Shown here piece by piece: positions 36,901-49,612 of a stretch of 64,000 bases of DNA (its first letter is position 1; every line of letters begins with the position of its first letter). The stretch is from Cinclus cinclus (lineage: Eukaryota > Chordata > Aves > Passeriformes > Cinclidae): the NCBI RefSeq assembly GCF_963662255.1, contig NC_085060.1, positions 5,953,630 through 6,017,629 on the forward strand, read 5' to 3'. Both the position numbers and the translations under genes were made by a program. The notes under the pieces are model-generated. The model was not told where the DNA came from, ran no database searches, and saw only the letters and a program-made list of their open reading frames with translations.

Positions 36901-39900
36901 AAGCCAACTTTTGCTGTATCAGTGCTGACCTATCCAGATTTCTCAGACTCTGACAAAAACATAAGGTTTCATTACTTTCAAATGAACAATCTTGATTGTT
37001 GCAGTAATTTCATCTATTCTAGCTAGGAAAATTAGACAGCTTGGAAAAGTCAGACACTTCTAAGTCTTAATTTCCCCCCTACATTTTAGCTCAAGGGCAT
37101 GGCCTTCACTGTCTAGTAACTAGGAACCAAAAAATTAGGCAACCTGAGATTTTAAGTACTGATGCTCATTAGCAGTAAACACTGCTAAACTCTGGCAACC
37201 TTGCCGTATTTATTTTTAGAGACTTTTGACACCTTATATTACATGGAAAACTATTCCAATTTTTCTAGAGGGACAGATCAGATACAATATTTAGGGAGAG
37301 GAAAACCCTCAAGATCTATTATAAATCTCATAGAAAATTCATTTCAAAGGCTTTTCAGGCACAGTGATGCCACTTAAGTCAGTAATCAAACCATTGTCAC
37401 AGAAATCAACAAATCCATAATAAGGTCACTACCTAAAGAGTGTGGTTCTCTTCCTTTAATGGAGGGATATGTCAGATCAAAACAAAAAAAAAAAAAAAAA
37501 AAAAAAGAAAACCCCCAAAACCAAACAAAAACACAAAAACAAACAAACCAAAACAAAGAACTATAAAGAACAGGAAAAAATTAGCAAAGTTATGTAGGAG
37601 CTTCTTCACAAAAAGACACAAAATAGGTCAGACCCAGGTCAGGAAAATGGTACAGCCATGATTATTCCAGTTTATAGGATATTATCTAATATAATGGAAA
37701 AAATATACTGTTGTATACGGAGCAGTGAGGTACAGCTACTGACAGTGAAGTCCCCTGAAACTTTCAAAATATATTGACGTCCAGTTATATTTGGTAAAAA
37801 GAAAACGAGACTAGCCTTGGGTCAAATCTAAATTTAAGATTAGCAGATTTATAAGCATCTAATTTCTCCAATAATGCAGATTTAAGAAGTAAATACATCT
37901 GTGTTGATAAGAACTATACAACAATAAACTTAATAAAAGGAATCTGTATAATGCTATGTTTAATATATTGTTTAATGTATTCAGATCCTTTTCCTGGCAG
38001 AAAAGCAGAGTATCCCTCAAAGTACAGTAGCTGCTGGAAACTGTATGCACCAATACCTAATTTCTCTAAGGAAAAAATGTTGCATCTAACAAAAGTCTGT
38101 CTATGTTCCCTTTCAAACTATTCCAAATCTTTTTTTTACAGAATAAATAAGAGTTGTAATGCAAGGAAATAATAGTGATGAACAAAACGCATGTTATGAG
38201 TCAGATCCTCAGTTTGAATAAATCAACACATTGGATAAAGCCAAGAAATAATTTGTACCATTTAATAATCACATCTCTGTATCAAAGACTGTTCTCTCTG
38301 AACCTCCTGGAGGACAAAACTGGTACAGAGAGCTGAACAATGTGGCATCCAAGCAAGTACCAACTGAGGACTTGCAGGCAGATCAGTCTCTGCCTGGTCC
38401 AGCCCAGGAAGCAGCCTGGGCTCATCAGCCTGCCCTTGCTGCTGCTTTCCTTGGACAGGCTGCACCTCCAGGACACCAACACAACACTCCCTGCTCCTGG
38501 AGGCAAAGCCAGGGCTTCTAACACAGTGTTGAATCTTCATGAAAAGACTTGAGTGTCAAGGTGGTTTGACCCTTATGAGACCCTTTTCAGGACTTTTCAG
38601 TATAAAATTAACTTCCTTTGAAGGTTTGAGTGCTTTCAGTCCTCCTGTGGATTCCTCCTACTTTGCCAGCAACCAAAGGAACAAGAAAGGACCAAACAAA
38701 TTTGATTCTGGAAGATCTTCCTGTGGTTCTCTCTGTTTAGTCATTTGTGATAACCTTCCTGATTCATCTATGACTAATACTCACACTGGTAAGTTCCCAC
38801 TGTGCAGTGCTGCAGTATTGTTTCTGGAAATAAAATCAAAAAAATGCAATTCTGTAGTGTGAGATACAATGCCATTGGTTCTCAGTCAAAGAGTTCACAG
38901 GTGTTCCAGATTACCAACGTCATAAAAGCTTCCATGTTGTTCAAATAAAGAAACTATAGGAAAAATACTCAGCACATAGTTTTCATCAACCATCCCATTT
39001 TTGTTTGACTGTGTATTTATTTTAACTGTCAAATTACGATACTTGTCAAAACATATCGCCTTCTTTCTATCACCATATGCCAAGATAAATCTTCACATTC
39101 TCACTTGAATGTCATGACTGCCTCAGCATTTTGCACTGAATATTTCTCAAGTGTAGAACTATCTTTGAAGTAATACATTCCTTTACTAATAAAGTAACAA
39201 GAAACTAAGTATCTCTCATTATCATTAATTTCCACATCAGCTGTTCTGTGATATTATGACTATGGCAGAAAATGGTCTCTTTGCCTATAATTTAACGCCA
39301 TAAATTTGTCTGTACCTGTCATAAATATAAAGGACAAGATTTAAAGAGTGTAAGGGGGCAAAGTGCCATCTCATTAAATGGGCAGTTTAAGTCTTACTTT
39401 CAAAGTTTAGTAGAAAATGGAAACCTCTGTCTCATTTCTTCTACTGAGTATTTTAAAAACATGATTTAAGTGAGAATTATGTTTTTTTCATTGGCTATAA
39501 ATGCAAAGTGGGCATCCAACCACACTCCTCAAAACAAAAAACAAATCTGTCTCCTGTCAGTAGGTTTGCCACAGCTCTTGGAGGACTACAGACAAGAATT
39601 TCATAGTGAAAAGAACCCAAACAAATACAGTTTATCACCAAAATAGGTGGTGTGGAAAAATTATCTAAATGTCAAGATGTATTTTAAAAATCCCCAAACT
39701 TCCTCAAGTTCGGAGACAGACAGGAGCTGTGTGAAAAGATACAGCTTGCTGGAAGGATTGGGTATTTTTAGTAACCCAAAGTATCTGGACAAAAATTAAA
39801 ACTTGGTCAACAGTTTACTGATAAACTGTTAGCTTGATCTGTGCTCTGGAGTCCACAACGGTGATGTCATTTATTCCAGGTTTGGAAACCACATACACAA

Positions 39901-42075
39901 ATTGTCAATGGAGCAGGCAGCTGCCCTACCTGATTTTTAAATGCAGGAGATAGGGAACACTCAGCCTGGTATCATGTTTCCATGAGACAGAAATAAACCT
40001 GTTCATGTGCTTAAGAAATGAATAATACAAAATTGCTAAAGATCCCATATCTCTTTTTTGGTGCTTTATTCTTTACCAAAAGAGAAATCAACCATACACA
40101 GCATGGTATTAAGATAATTTTTATATAATTATGTCAATATGATGACAACAAAATAGTATTTTTTAAAAAAATAAGTAACATGGTTGCAGCCTTTCACTTA
40201 ACTCTTCACTGTGAAGGCAAACACTACTTTAGAACAAAATACAGTAACAATGGAATTCCCTGCTTTCAGTTTATTTGACTCTCAAATGATGCCAAAAGTC
40301 TTGAAAAGTCTCAATTGCTTGCATGCAATCCTGCATTCCCAAGCCTATTCAGTGAGCATGCCTGCTGCTTCTCATTCATAACATCTTTATATTTTGCTTT
40401 TAAGACAACTCTCAAAGCTGTAAATCAGGTGTGACCACAATCCATAAAAATTCTCAAAGTATGCAAGCTAATAGATTGAGGTGTAAAAAAAAAAAAACCT
40501 AATTACTTTAAAAGATAGCTGGAGCAAAGCAAAGTCAATAGATAAAGTTTTGAGCCAGTAAAAGAGCTCAGCAAAAAAGAGATGCAGAATAAATCCACAG
40601 AAGATAGATCATTTTTATATGAAATCCATAGTCACACAGAATGTTTTTAACCAGCAGGATTACAGCTTCTTTGTGACAGCTGGAAGCTGAATAATAAGTT
40701 CATGCAACACTTAATCATATCTGCTTTACACTTGTTTCAAATTTAGTTCCACTCTACATTCACAATAAAACCTCCCCTCTCAATTCATTACCTGCAGTCT
40801 TAATTAGGTAATAGTTCTAAAAGCTAAGATTATGTATTTTACCTACTTCTGGCCTGGGTTTTGAAGACAGTATTAAAGAGGAATTTTTGAAAAAGAAAAA
40901 AAAGAAAAAAGTATTGTTTTTACATTAGGGTTTCACTTTTTTCTTAATTTACAATTTTTTTATGCCACGTTTTTAATAACAATTACAAAAACATCAATTT
41001 CCAACAGCTCATGTGTATATTCACCCTGAAACTCCAGATTTAAAGAATCAGAAAAAGAAGACAAGTTTAGCACAACACCATAACAAGACATAGCAACTTT
41101 GCAAAATATTTTAATTTGGTCTTAAAATACTATCTATGTATTTAAAATTCTAAAAGATTGTCATCTCATATGTCTGAATCACATGAAAATCTAAATAAGC
41201 ACAAGACTGATCGTCCTTTTACAGATTGTGACTACACGCCCTCCCACTAGTCACTGATCAAATGCTTTATTTCACATATCCAAGGAATTTAATGCAACAT
41301 CACCCACTCCAAGTCTGAAGTGTCACTTTCTGGATGTAGACCAGCAGCTCAAAGAATCTCCAATGTCCCCACACACCAAATCCTTGACCCTGCAAGGCAA
41401 ACCTGGAGCTAAAACCTGAAATCGTGTCTCTTCACAGATAGCTTCTGAATTTTCCACAGCCCACTTATTCTGTAAATGGAGAATTAATGACCCCTTTCAC
41501 CCAGAAATATTAGATATTTGAAAATGTTCAATCACAGCTCAGGGGTATTTTAGAAATTTACTCTAGCAATTCTCTCGCAGCCTTATTAATAATTAACTGA
41601 TATTATAACACAAAGCTTCTCCATCTAAGAGCACAATGACCGACCACTGAAGGGTAATTTTCAGCCCAATGACCCTGTGATGGGTGAGGTTCCAGTGACT
41701 ATCTCACCTTCCTTCACTTTTAAGATCCATTACAAAACAAGACAAAGGACTAGAAAACGTGCAGTAATTCCGAGAATGAGGCTGCAGTGGCAAAAGCCTG
41801 GATGAGATGGTTGTTTTTCTCTTCTTGAAGCTACTACACTGAAACTCTGAATAGTGTAATTACTAAACGGCTTCCTTAAAATCTCCATGAGCTACTGCAG
41901 GAGGAGAGTTTCTAGCTGATTTTACAATCCACATGTAGGGAATAAGTTAAGGTAATACAGAAGCAGAAAGCTTTGGGGAAGAATAAAAGGCAAAAAGCAC
42001 CAAATCATGATTCACGTCTGCTTTTCAGTACTCTGCCTCCCATAATTAAAAAGAATGAAAGCTGCACTTCATCAT
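36901..42075. other. Unique AT-rich DNA, no gene seen
   Basis: No exon or RNA gene recognised. It holds the A23 tract listed separately, a less AT-rich patch at about 38330-38530 with no recognisable coding content, an A13 run near 40486 and an A/G-rich run near 40889-40912. Confidence 0.55.
37484..37560. repeat. A23 tract and A/C-rich simple sequence
   Basis: Twenty-three consecutive A (37484-37506) are followed by AAAC/AACC-type simple sequence. The proximal side shows no retrotransposed gene, so I do not read it as a retrocopy tail. Confidence 0.9.
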
Positions 42076-42197
42076 GGTCTTTTAAAAGACCTGTTAATAA
42101 ACTTAATATTGCATTAATGCATGGGTGATTTCCTGAATGGACATGGCAGCTCATTTATTTAAACAGGCCATGTACAGAGTAAGTTCCCATTCAGGAA
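42076..42197. repeat. Palindrome cluster with long hairpin
   Basis: Three symmetrical elements are packed into 122 bp. A perfect 16-bp palindrome, GGTCTTTTAAAAGACC, is at 42076-42091. A perfect 12-bp palindrome, TGCATTAATGCA, is at 42110-42121. Arms TTCCTGAATGG (42130-42140) and CCATTCAGGAA (42187-42197) pair perfectly, and directly inside them ACATGGC (42141-42147) pairs with GCCATGT (42167-42173). Together the arms give 18 paired positions, with a 13-base bulge on one side and a 19-base loop. The 12-bp palindrome holds two TGCAT half-sites and a central TTAA, as in POU or homeodomain targets. The base pairing is seen directly. The regulatory meaning is inference. Confidence 0.6.
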
Positions 42198-43437
42198 TAG
42201 CTGAGAACCTTGTTTAGCAGGGAATAACATTAAAAAAAAAATAAACCCACTCTATTTTTAATTTCCTTCTAGAAATTATTTTAATTGTTCCAAGTGAATT
42301 AATTTAACCATATTTGAAGTTTGAAAATAACTTTTGGTTTCCAAAGTTATTCAATTACGACACAAAATGGCTCATATTACTTTTTATATACAACTGTACA
42401 AGAAATTACATCAAACAGAATGCCTTACAATTACTGTGATAGTCAGAAATAAACAAGTATGAAAACAATTATTTCCCTCCAGAGTGGATAACACTTTGAG
42501 TTTAACAGTCATAAGCAAAGTAATTTGTGAAGTTTATTGAGATTATGGTGTTACAGGCTTTAATTTATTGAGACAAAGCCTCATTTATGCAGAAATATTA
42601 GGACATGCTACTGACTCATTTGATATCAAATATTCTTCCTGGAATAAAATTTTCACACAATTATTTCAAATAAATGAGGTGTTTACAGTCAATGAACTGA
42701 TTCCTTTTAATCTGTTTCTGAAATAATACGTACTTATGGAAGAATAATATAAGTTTTTTTCAAATTAAAATTAACTTTATAGTGAAACAGATGAAGTGCC
42801 TTCCTAAAGAAATCCTTTTACTTGACTAAATGTATCCCTATATAATGTAAACAATTTCTGTTCTAGCTACACACTGACTAGGTCTCAAATTGCAAACTCA
42901 TTTCTGAGGTTCTTGTACAGAGAACAGGCATTATCAGATCAAATTGCCAAACTGTTGAGAAGATGTATTTTTTTAATACATTTTCAGTGTCTTGGAGCAG
43001 ACCTACTGTGAATAACAGTGGGGTGTTCAAATTCAGATCTAAATGAAGGATACACCTCTGAATCCAGTAAATGTTTTTGGAAGCTGCAACATCTATGTAT
43101 CTGCCCCCATTATTTAAATTAGGGAAATCTTATACAAATCTTGTGGTGTAGATGCATGAACAAAACTCTCTCCACAGTCTATTAATCCCTGGCAAGAGAT
43201 GAAGCTGCAGACCCCCTGTGATTAACTGACTACGTGGTTCCTGACTCAGGCTGGATAATCTCACCGTGTTTATGTGCTGAATAATTCACAGCATCAAAAC
43301 TAATGGGAACACAGGGGTATCAAAAAGGTTGCTAGTGGACCACTGTCCCAGTGCTTTAACAATAAGGTGCCTTACCCTCACAATGACATTTTAAACATAC
43401 TGCTCAAAGTAGTCCTCAGCATTCAGTCACCTCCAGT
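42198..43437. other. AT-rich unique DNA, no gene seen
   Basis: Very AT-rich sequence with an A10 run near 42232 and many TTAAT/AATTA words. It contains no open frame long enough to consider and no repeat I can name. It adjoins the palindrome cluster and could be part of the same noncoding element. Confidence 0.5.
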
Positions 43438-43457
43438 AAAAAAAAAAAAAAAAAAAA
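43438..43457. repeat. A20 homopolymer
   Basis: Twenty consecutive A lie just before the antisense CR1 fragment, separated by about 13 bases. Confidence 0.95.
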
Positions 43458-43470
43458 TAAGATAAAAAAG

Positions 43471-43692
43471 GAATTGTTTATTTTCCTGTGTTACAGTTTG
43501 TGCCCATTGTCTCTTGCCCTGTAACTAAACACCACTGAGAAGGTTCTGCTCCATTTTTTTCTACAGCCCTCCTTCAGATATTTTCATATATTCAAGAAAA
43601 CCCACTAAGTGGTTTCTGCACCAGGATAAACAGTCCCAGCTCTCTCAGCCTTTTTGCACAACTGAGGTGCTCCGATCCCTTAACCACCTTTA
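43471..43692 (-). mobile_element. CR1 LINE fragment, antisense
   Basis: On the minus strand the sequence reads through a GGAGCACCTCAGTTGTG box, GGCTGAGAGAGCTGGGACTG, CTGAAGGAGGGCTGTAG and CTTCTCAGTGGTGTTTAGTTACAGGGCAAGAGACAATGGGCACAAACTG-type landmarks (only parts quoted), then ACAGGAAAAT. These belong to the CR1 region upstream of the terminal tail. The true 3' end is missing, so this copy is truncated at both ends. Confidence 0.85.
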
Positions 43693-44002
43693 ATCCTAAA
43701 AAAGAACTCTTCCTCCTAGCTGGTAATATATTGAGCCCCTGCCTGAGCTGAAATTTGGCAGCTGTGACATCCCCTATCAGGCAGCCCAGTATAGAATAGG
43801 CTGGTCGCTTACAGCTGTGACAAATTCCTATCACCTGAAGATTTCTAAAGGCAAGAGGGGTGAATAATGTCCCATTGAGTTCAACTGGTAGGACTCTGCT
43901 AAACTTCAGTAACTCCATAAGCCAAACTCCTTCCTGTCCTGCTGTCTCTCTCTGATGGCAGATGTGTTTATAATACACTTTACCCTGGAGGAATTTGTGC
44001 AT
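43693..44002 (-). other. Unassigned open stretch joined to CR1
   Basis: A minus-strand open frame of 136 codons starts near 44002 and runs through this stretch into the CR1 fragment. I do not recognise its upstream sequence. It could be part of an older repeat into which or beside which the CR1 inserted, or unique DNA. The frame has no recognisable domain and its last third is CR1, so it is not called as a gene. Confidence 0.3.
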
Positions 44003-47000
44003 TTTTATGTTAATCCAGTAATGGTACCCTGATTTACATAAAACCTACCAGTGCAGTTCTAAAGCTCTGCAAAACCATTCCCTAGAGTTTAGTTGTTTTG
44101 GATTCCAAAAGAAGGTTTTGCTCCTTTTTTTTCTCTCTTTAGAAGATGCAGATAAATGCATTTTATTAGGGATGAGAACATGGGAAAGAAAAAAGAAAAC
44201 AGAAGTGTCTCAAACTCTCTGGGAATACATTAAATACAGTGGTTGGAAGATTAATGCAAATAATTGCAATTAAAATACTACCTGACTGCTATTCTACTAC
44301 TACTGACTCACATGGCAACTTTTTAACAGAATATTGACCTTACTCTTCTCAAACTAACAAATACTGTAAATATATATTTTAATCTCTTTGTAAGTCAGTA
44401 TTCAAGAATTTAATCTTATTTCTTTTCCTCAACAGGATAAATCTCTACTTGTGGTAAAAACCAGTTAGAAGAACATTCTGTAAGAGTTGATTAGCGAAAC
44501 CTTATAACTTATTCCAGAAATAAAACTACTTTTTTTTTTCCCTCAGTAAGTAATGACATAAACCACTAACCTTTTCAGATCACTAGGATGGCTTTATATT
44601 TTTCCTCTTATTTCTTAGTAGGAAATCCATATAAGTTTCCTCCCACTCCCAGATAATTTTGGATACAATAAACTGAACCAATACAATACTTCATTAAGAA
44701 GAAATACAAATACCAGTATGATAGATATTCAAAATTTGTATATTCAGACCCAATCTTCAGCAAGCTCAGAACATAAAATAACTTTTAAAATCTGTTTTTA
44801 AACCTAGAAAACAACAACATTTCAAATTTTTATACAATTTAAGGGGAAATTTGCAGCACAGGAGTATATCACATAATCAATTGCAATATTTAAAAGACAG
44901 GATTTTTTTATTTAAAAATGTATCCTTGATCTCTTTTTTCTGTGTCAGATTTGATTTTCCTGAGTAGATGATCAGTTATTATTCATGTCCTTTCTTTTTG
45001 AGCCCAAATAATAATCATGTAAAGATAATGAGGGATTGTTAATGTATTTTTGTTGGTATACTGGTTAATAAAAAAAAAAAAAATCTCAGCCAGGGTGAAA
45101 AAAGTTGTGCTGGTCCAGCAGGTGGTAAAGATCAAAAATGAAATAAATCAAAGAGGTTGTGCAATAGTTGCAGGCACTATTATAGCAACTCGCTTATGAT
45201 GTGGTAGTTGAGGGTTTAAACTATCAGTTTCATTAGAAGTTACTATTCCTTGGTGTAGACAGCTTTGAAGTGAAAACTCCCTTGATGCACAGCCTTGGAA
45301 ATAGGAGCTCTCAGCTAAAAGAAAACACCTCCTCCCCTATGACAATGCTATGCTTTTGGTTATATTGCTTCCTTTAAAAGATGTAGTTCCCGAAAAAGAA
45401 ATTGTCACAGTTTATCATTAGTGTGCTTGCTTCTAACAACTTGGCAAAACTTCTTGATTTCTTCCCCTGTTCACCATCAAGAACAGAAGGCTCTTCACAG
45501 GCCACTGTTTTTGGTAAGGGGCATCCTTTGTTGCACACAAAATGTAGAGGTATTTTCCACCAATCTTACTGAGGTTTTATATTCCTTGCATTACTTTTAC
45601 ATAAGTTGCACACTTAAAATTCACTACCAATTAAACCACTGCCATGGACATGATAGGTCTGTATGTCTTAGAGCAAGCAATTATATTTGGTGATTCCCAC
45701 ATTCTGTTACTAAGGAGGAAATATGCAACTTTTCATTTTCTACCATACAGGTTAAAGAAACTGAATCCCGGAGTCCCTCCTGCAGGCACCTGGGAGGCAG
45801 CACAAATTAAGATTCTCTTCTGAATCATCCCCTAGATAAGTTCCTCTGTACACAGCAATGGTAGAGTGCACTTTGATTAAGCAGGTAATAGAGCAATTAT
45901 TTGTTCACCAAGGTATGGAAATAACTTCCACTGTCTGAAATGTGAAAGAGGAGGCGTTTACAGGGCTCACAACGGTCCTTGTCTTTGAAGACGAACCACA
46001 CATTCCCCCATGGCACATCAGGAACACATCAGGGGCCAGAGAAGACATCCCAGAGCATGTCATCCTCTCTCCTGGCTCAGCAGAAAAATGTTCACCCCTG
46101 GGGTGCCCACTGCAGGAAGGAAAGTCCTACTGCCCTGTGCCTTGTCACTAAGAACAGGCAGGAGGGGAGAGGGGCAGCTGAGCTCTTTGCCAGGAGCCAG
46201 CTCAAGTGCATGGCTGGGATTTGGCCGCTCAAAAACAGGAAACAACTTATTCCTCACTGATATAAAATGTTAAAGCAGAAAAGTACTAGGGTTTCTTTGC
46301 TCTTCCCAGGATAATAGAATTACCCAGAAAACTCAGAGCACTTTCTAAAATTACATTTCAGTTCTGTGTAATCTTAAGATTAATTAACTTCTGTGTTCCT
46401 TCATTCTTCCTCTGTGTATAATACTGGTTTATTGACATGTAAATTTGGGGGTGTGGGGGGAGAAATCCTCAGAAGTTCAATATCTTTTGTAGCACAGCAG
46501 GAAAAGTAAAGGCGAGGTCATACAGTAATTCAAAGCAAAGAAGTCACTAACTAATATATTTTCCATACACGTTCCCAGAACTCCGCTTAAATATAAAAAA
46601 AAGTGAACTCAAATGAATGTCAACCAGATATTGCCTTTTTGTTTATCTCTTCCTCATAAACAGAGAGAGATAATATCTAATGAAACTTGCTTTTTCTCAA
46701 TTGAAAAAATTAATCTGTAAGCAAAATTAAGATATTTTTCCATATCCCTCCCACCCAGAAAATGTTAGTAATTTTGGTTCAAATACAAATGGCTCAGTTT
46801 AAGCTCAATGCATTTTTCCTTTCTTAGTAGCTTTTTTCTACTTAGAGTTCTCCATCAATGCCACTACTTAGAGGTTTGATGTGTTGCTACAGTTAGTTTC
46901 GATGTGTAGAACGTTTTTGAACTGTTCATTCTTCTGTGCTACAGTTTCCATTGCTCAACAGAGATTTATTTTTCTTTAAAATTATCATAGTATTTCTACC

Positions 47001-47752
47001 TTATTGTTTTCCACCAGCCAATTTCTATCACCTGCAAGGAAGAAATCAAGAAACAATTAAGGTACACTAAAAATACCACCAACACTGGTGGAAACTATAA
47101 ATCATGTTTTTGTTTGATTTCTCTGGTCACCTTATTTTGTGACTACATGGAATTAAGTGCCATACCTGTGTACTGAGGTTCATTTGAGTACAAAATTCAT
47201 ATGGCTAAGGTGAGTAACTATTTGTAATGTTTAAACAATCTTTATCAGATTAAGCTAGGGGCGTTTTTGTTTCCTGTTTCTTATATTAGTTTTATTAGCT
47301 TCAGATATTTCCACCAGGAACCACAGAGTTTTGGCTAAAAATACTAAAATGAACAAACAAACAACAGCAACAACAACAACAACTAAAAGAAGCCATAAAA
47401 ATAGTTACCATGTGGTGGAGAATACACAGAATGGATTGAAATATCTTTAAGCATTTCTCCACTTCACATTTTGAACAGGAATATAAAACAAACATATTCC
47501 ATCCTGGTCCATATACACACACACCACAGTGTTGCAGATCCTCAGCCAGTGAACTCCTATGAGCTCCACTGGCAAATGTCCAGCCCCACTGCCTTTGCAA
47601 ACTTTATTAGCCATCAGTATCACCACAATTTCACACCAAACAGTGCTCAGACACAAATCATGGTCCATGTTCCAGGCAGATGCTAAGGTGGCACCATGCC
47701 CTGCAAATCTCATTGAAAGGAGTAGCCTGTAGGTCCTTGTAGACTTAAAAAT
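44003..47752. other. Unique AT-rich DNA, no gene seen
   Basis: No exon or named repeat. It holds an A14 run (45070-45083), a GC-richer patch at about 45940-46240 with overlapping short frames of no recognisable content, and a G-rich word (GGGGGTGTGGGGGG) near 46447. Confidence 0.5.
47353..47383. repeat. (CAA)n/(CAAA)n microsatellite
   Basis: Short CAAA units pass into CAA units. Simple repeat. Confidence 0.9.
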
Positions 47753-47914
47753 ATCAGAGTACACTATCTAAACACACAAAACCTAGAGGAGACAAGCTAT
47801 CTGACTGTAAGGGACAAAGTCATAATGAAATACTTTCTTCTGGGCAGAACAAACTCTCTCATTTAAAAAAAAAAATTAAAAAAAAAGCAAAAATGTGCTT
47901 TTACACAAAATTTT
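47753..47914 (+). repeat. Diverged direct repeat, copy 1
   Basis: This copy starts ATCAGAGTACACTATCTAAA and includes CAAAACCTAGA, GAGCTAT/AAGCTAT-like words, TTTCTTCTGGG and a final CTTTTACA...AAATT. The same landmarks in the same order recur 1,048 bp downstream. The internal A-rich part is expanded here. Confidence 0.8.
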
Positions 47915-48800
47915 CTTAGACCATTGTATGTTGGCAAAGACGCTCACAGACTGCCAACGTGTTGGCACCTTTGTCAACTCCAGTCCTTAAGTCCTTACAG
48001 TTTCTGTCAGCCACAACTTCACTGATTTAAATGCAAGTGCTGCTGACCTTCAGAATTATGTAAAATCATGTTCTTCACCTTCTCTGCATGCCAGGATATA
48101 TGCAATGTTAGAGGGTATATTTTTCACTCCTTAATCAGTGAACTAACTCTCCAAAATAGTACAGAGTTCCATTTATTTGGAGATTATGTAGCTGGGGAAA
48201 GGGGATGTGGGAATACATCCTTTGAGAGCTACAGAGGGTTAAAAGCAGGGAAGTATTGAAGAACAACCATATGTATCATGGAAAATTAACACCTTCCATT
48301 AATCCAAGGCTCTAGCTATATCCTAAAGGTGCTTCTATCTTATTCTTAGCAGATAATTTCCAACTGTTTATACTTGTCATCTTGTACACTTGTATTGGCA
48401 GCAATCCCCTTAATGTGCAGTTAACCACAGATGGCAGGACTCCAGCTTCAGAAGCAAGATTTTGAGATATAACATATAAATAAACCTTCAAGTACCCTAA
48501 AGCAAAGCTGTGAAAACTTGTTAGTGCTACGATATGTATTTAGCTTGAAAGACAGTGCCATTCTAAATAAGGATGCAGGGAAGGACAACGTGATCGTACA
48601 TTGAAGCAACAAGTATTTCTGCACATGATTTAACTCTATATTTAATCACAGTGACACCAACCTCAACTTTCTCATAATCCATCAGTAAAAAGATTATGAA
48701 TCATATATATATAAATAAAGTTTCAGATAAGCTATTTGCAGTTTTTCTTTTAAAGAACATATCAAAAATAATCACTCAGTGAATCCAATAGGGAAAAAAA
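47915..48800. other. Spacer between the two direct repeats
   Basis: Unique DNA. It contains TGCCAAC-GT-GTTGGCA, a 7-bp stem with a 2-base centre, at about 47955-47970, and a short (AT)n run near 48705. No gene seen. Confidence 0.55.
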
Positions 48801-48962
48801 ATCAGAGTACACTATCTAAATATACAAAAATAAACAAAACCTAGATGAGATGAGCTATTTAATGGCAAAGGAAAAAGCAATAGTGAAATGTTTTCTTCTG
48901 GGAATACCAAACCCTTCAATTTAAATAAAAGAACCAAATCATTGTCCTTTTACATGAAATTC
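48801..48962 (+). repeat. Diverged direct repeat, copy 2
   Basis: The first 20 bases are identical to those of copy 1. Further matches follow in order: CAAAACCTAGATGAGA, AGTGAAATG, TTTCTTCTGGG and CTTTTACATGAAATT. Small insertions and deletions separate the copies, notably an extra ATAAACAAAA-like insert here and a shorter A-rich part. Confidence 0.8.
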
Positions 48963-49295
48963 AATTAAGCTTCTACCTTGGGCTCCCTTTAGAACTCTGA
49001 AGATAAGATTTCCATCTGCTCTTACTGTTATGTTACTTAAAAATGTGCATTTCATTTTTCATTAGAAAATAACATCACAAATTAGAATAAAATGTGCTTA
49101 TGTTAAGGATTTTGTATTTATGATTCACAGTAAAGAAAAGAATCAACAAGCTGACTGTTTATGAGGCACATTAGTTACAAGCAAGGAGAGAGCAATGGAC
49201 AATGAGCTCAGTTTGCAAACCATGACAGGAAATATTTGACACTGATTCAAAGTAGAGGGAAAGAAGCAATTCCACAAGCAGGGAAACAAGGACCA

Positions 49296-49612
49296 GCCAA
49301 GTCATGGGAGTACAATGAAGTCCCAGAAGAGTGGACAAGGGGAAACATTGCTCTCATTTTCAAAAAGGGGCCAAGGAGGAGTCTGGGAGCTGCTGACCTG
49401 TCAGCCTCACCTGTCAGAGTGCTGAGGCCCTGGCAGTTATCCAGAGAAGCTGTGGCTGCCCCATCCATGGAAGTGCTAAAGCCCAGGCTGGACAGGGCTC
49501 AGAGCAGCCTGAGACAGTGGAAGGTATCCCTGCCCATGGCAGGGGGGTTGGAACAGGGTGATCTTTAAGGTCACTTCCAACACAAGCCTGTCTATGATTG
49601 TATGATTGATTA
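49296..49612 (+). mobile_element. CR1 LINE with internal deletion
   Basis: The first part encodes a CR1 reverse-transcriptase scrap in the sense frame (residues VPEEWTRGNIALIFKK, then LSASPV). From about 49430 it jumps to the 3' untranslated end: GAGAAGCTGTGGCTGCCCC, ATCCATGGAAGTG, CTGGACAGGGCTC, CCCTGCCCATGGCAGGGG, GTTGGAACAGGGTGATCTTT, AAGGTCACTTCCAAC. It closes with two exact TATGATTG units (49593-49608), the CR1 tail repeat. The tail and boxes are well preserved, so this is one of the younger CR1 copies here. Most of the reverse transcriptase is missing. Confidence 0.92.

Noticed and set aside
36643..37026. 127-codon open frame on the plus strand
   Set aside because: Most of it is antisense to the solo LTR and it ends in unique DNA. 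It has no recognisable domain.
37484..37506. Homopolymer A tract as a retrocopy tail
   Set aside because: No gene-like sequence precedes it on either strand, and bird CR1 elements do not end in poly(A).
37440..37661. Lysine-rich frame
   Set aside because: It is the translation of the A23 tract and its A/C-rich flank.
47955..47970. TGCCAAC-GT-GTTGGCA stem
   Set aside because: A 7-bp stem is expected many times by chance in 64 kb, and nothing else around it suggests function.
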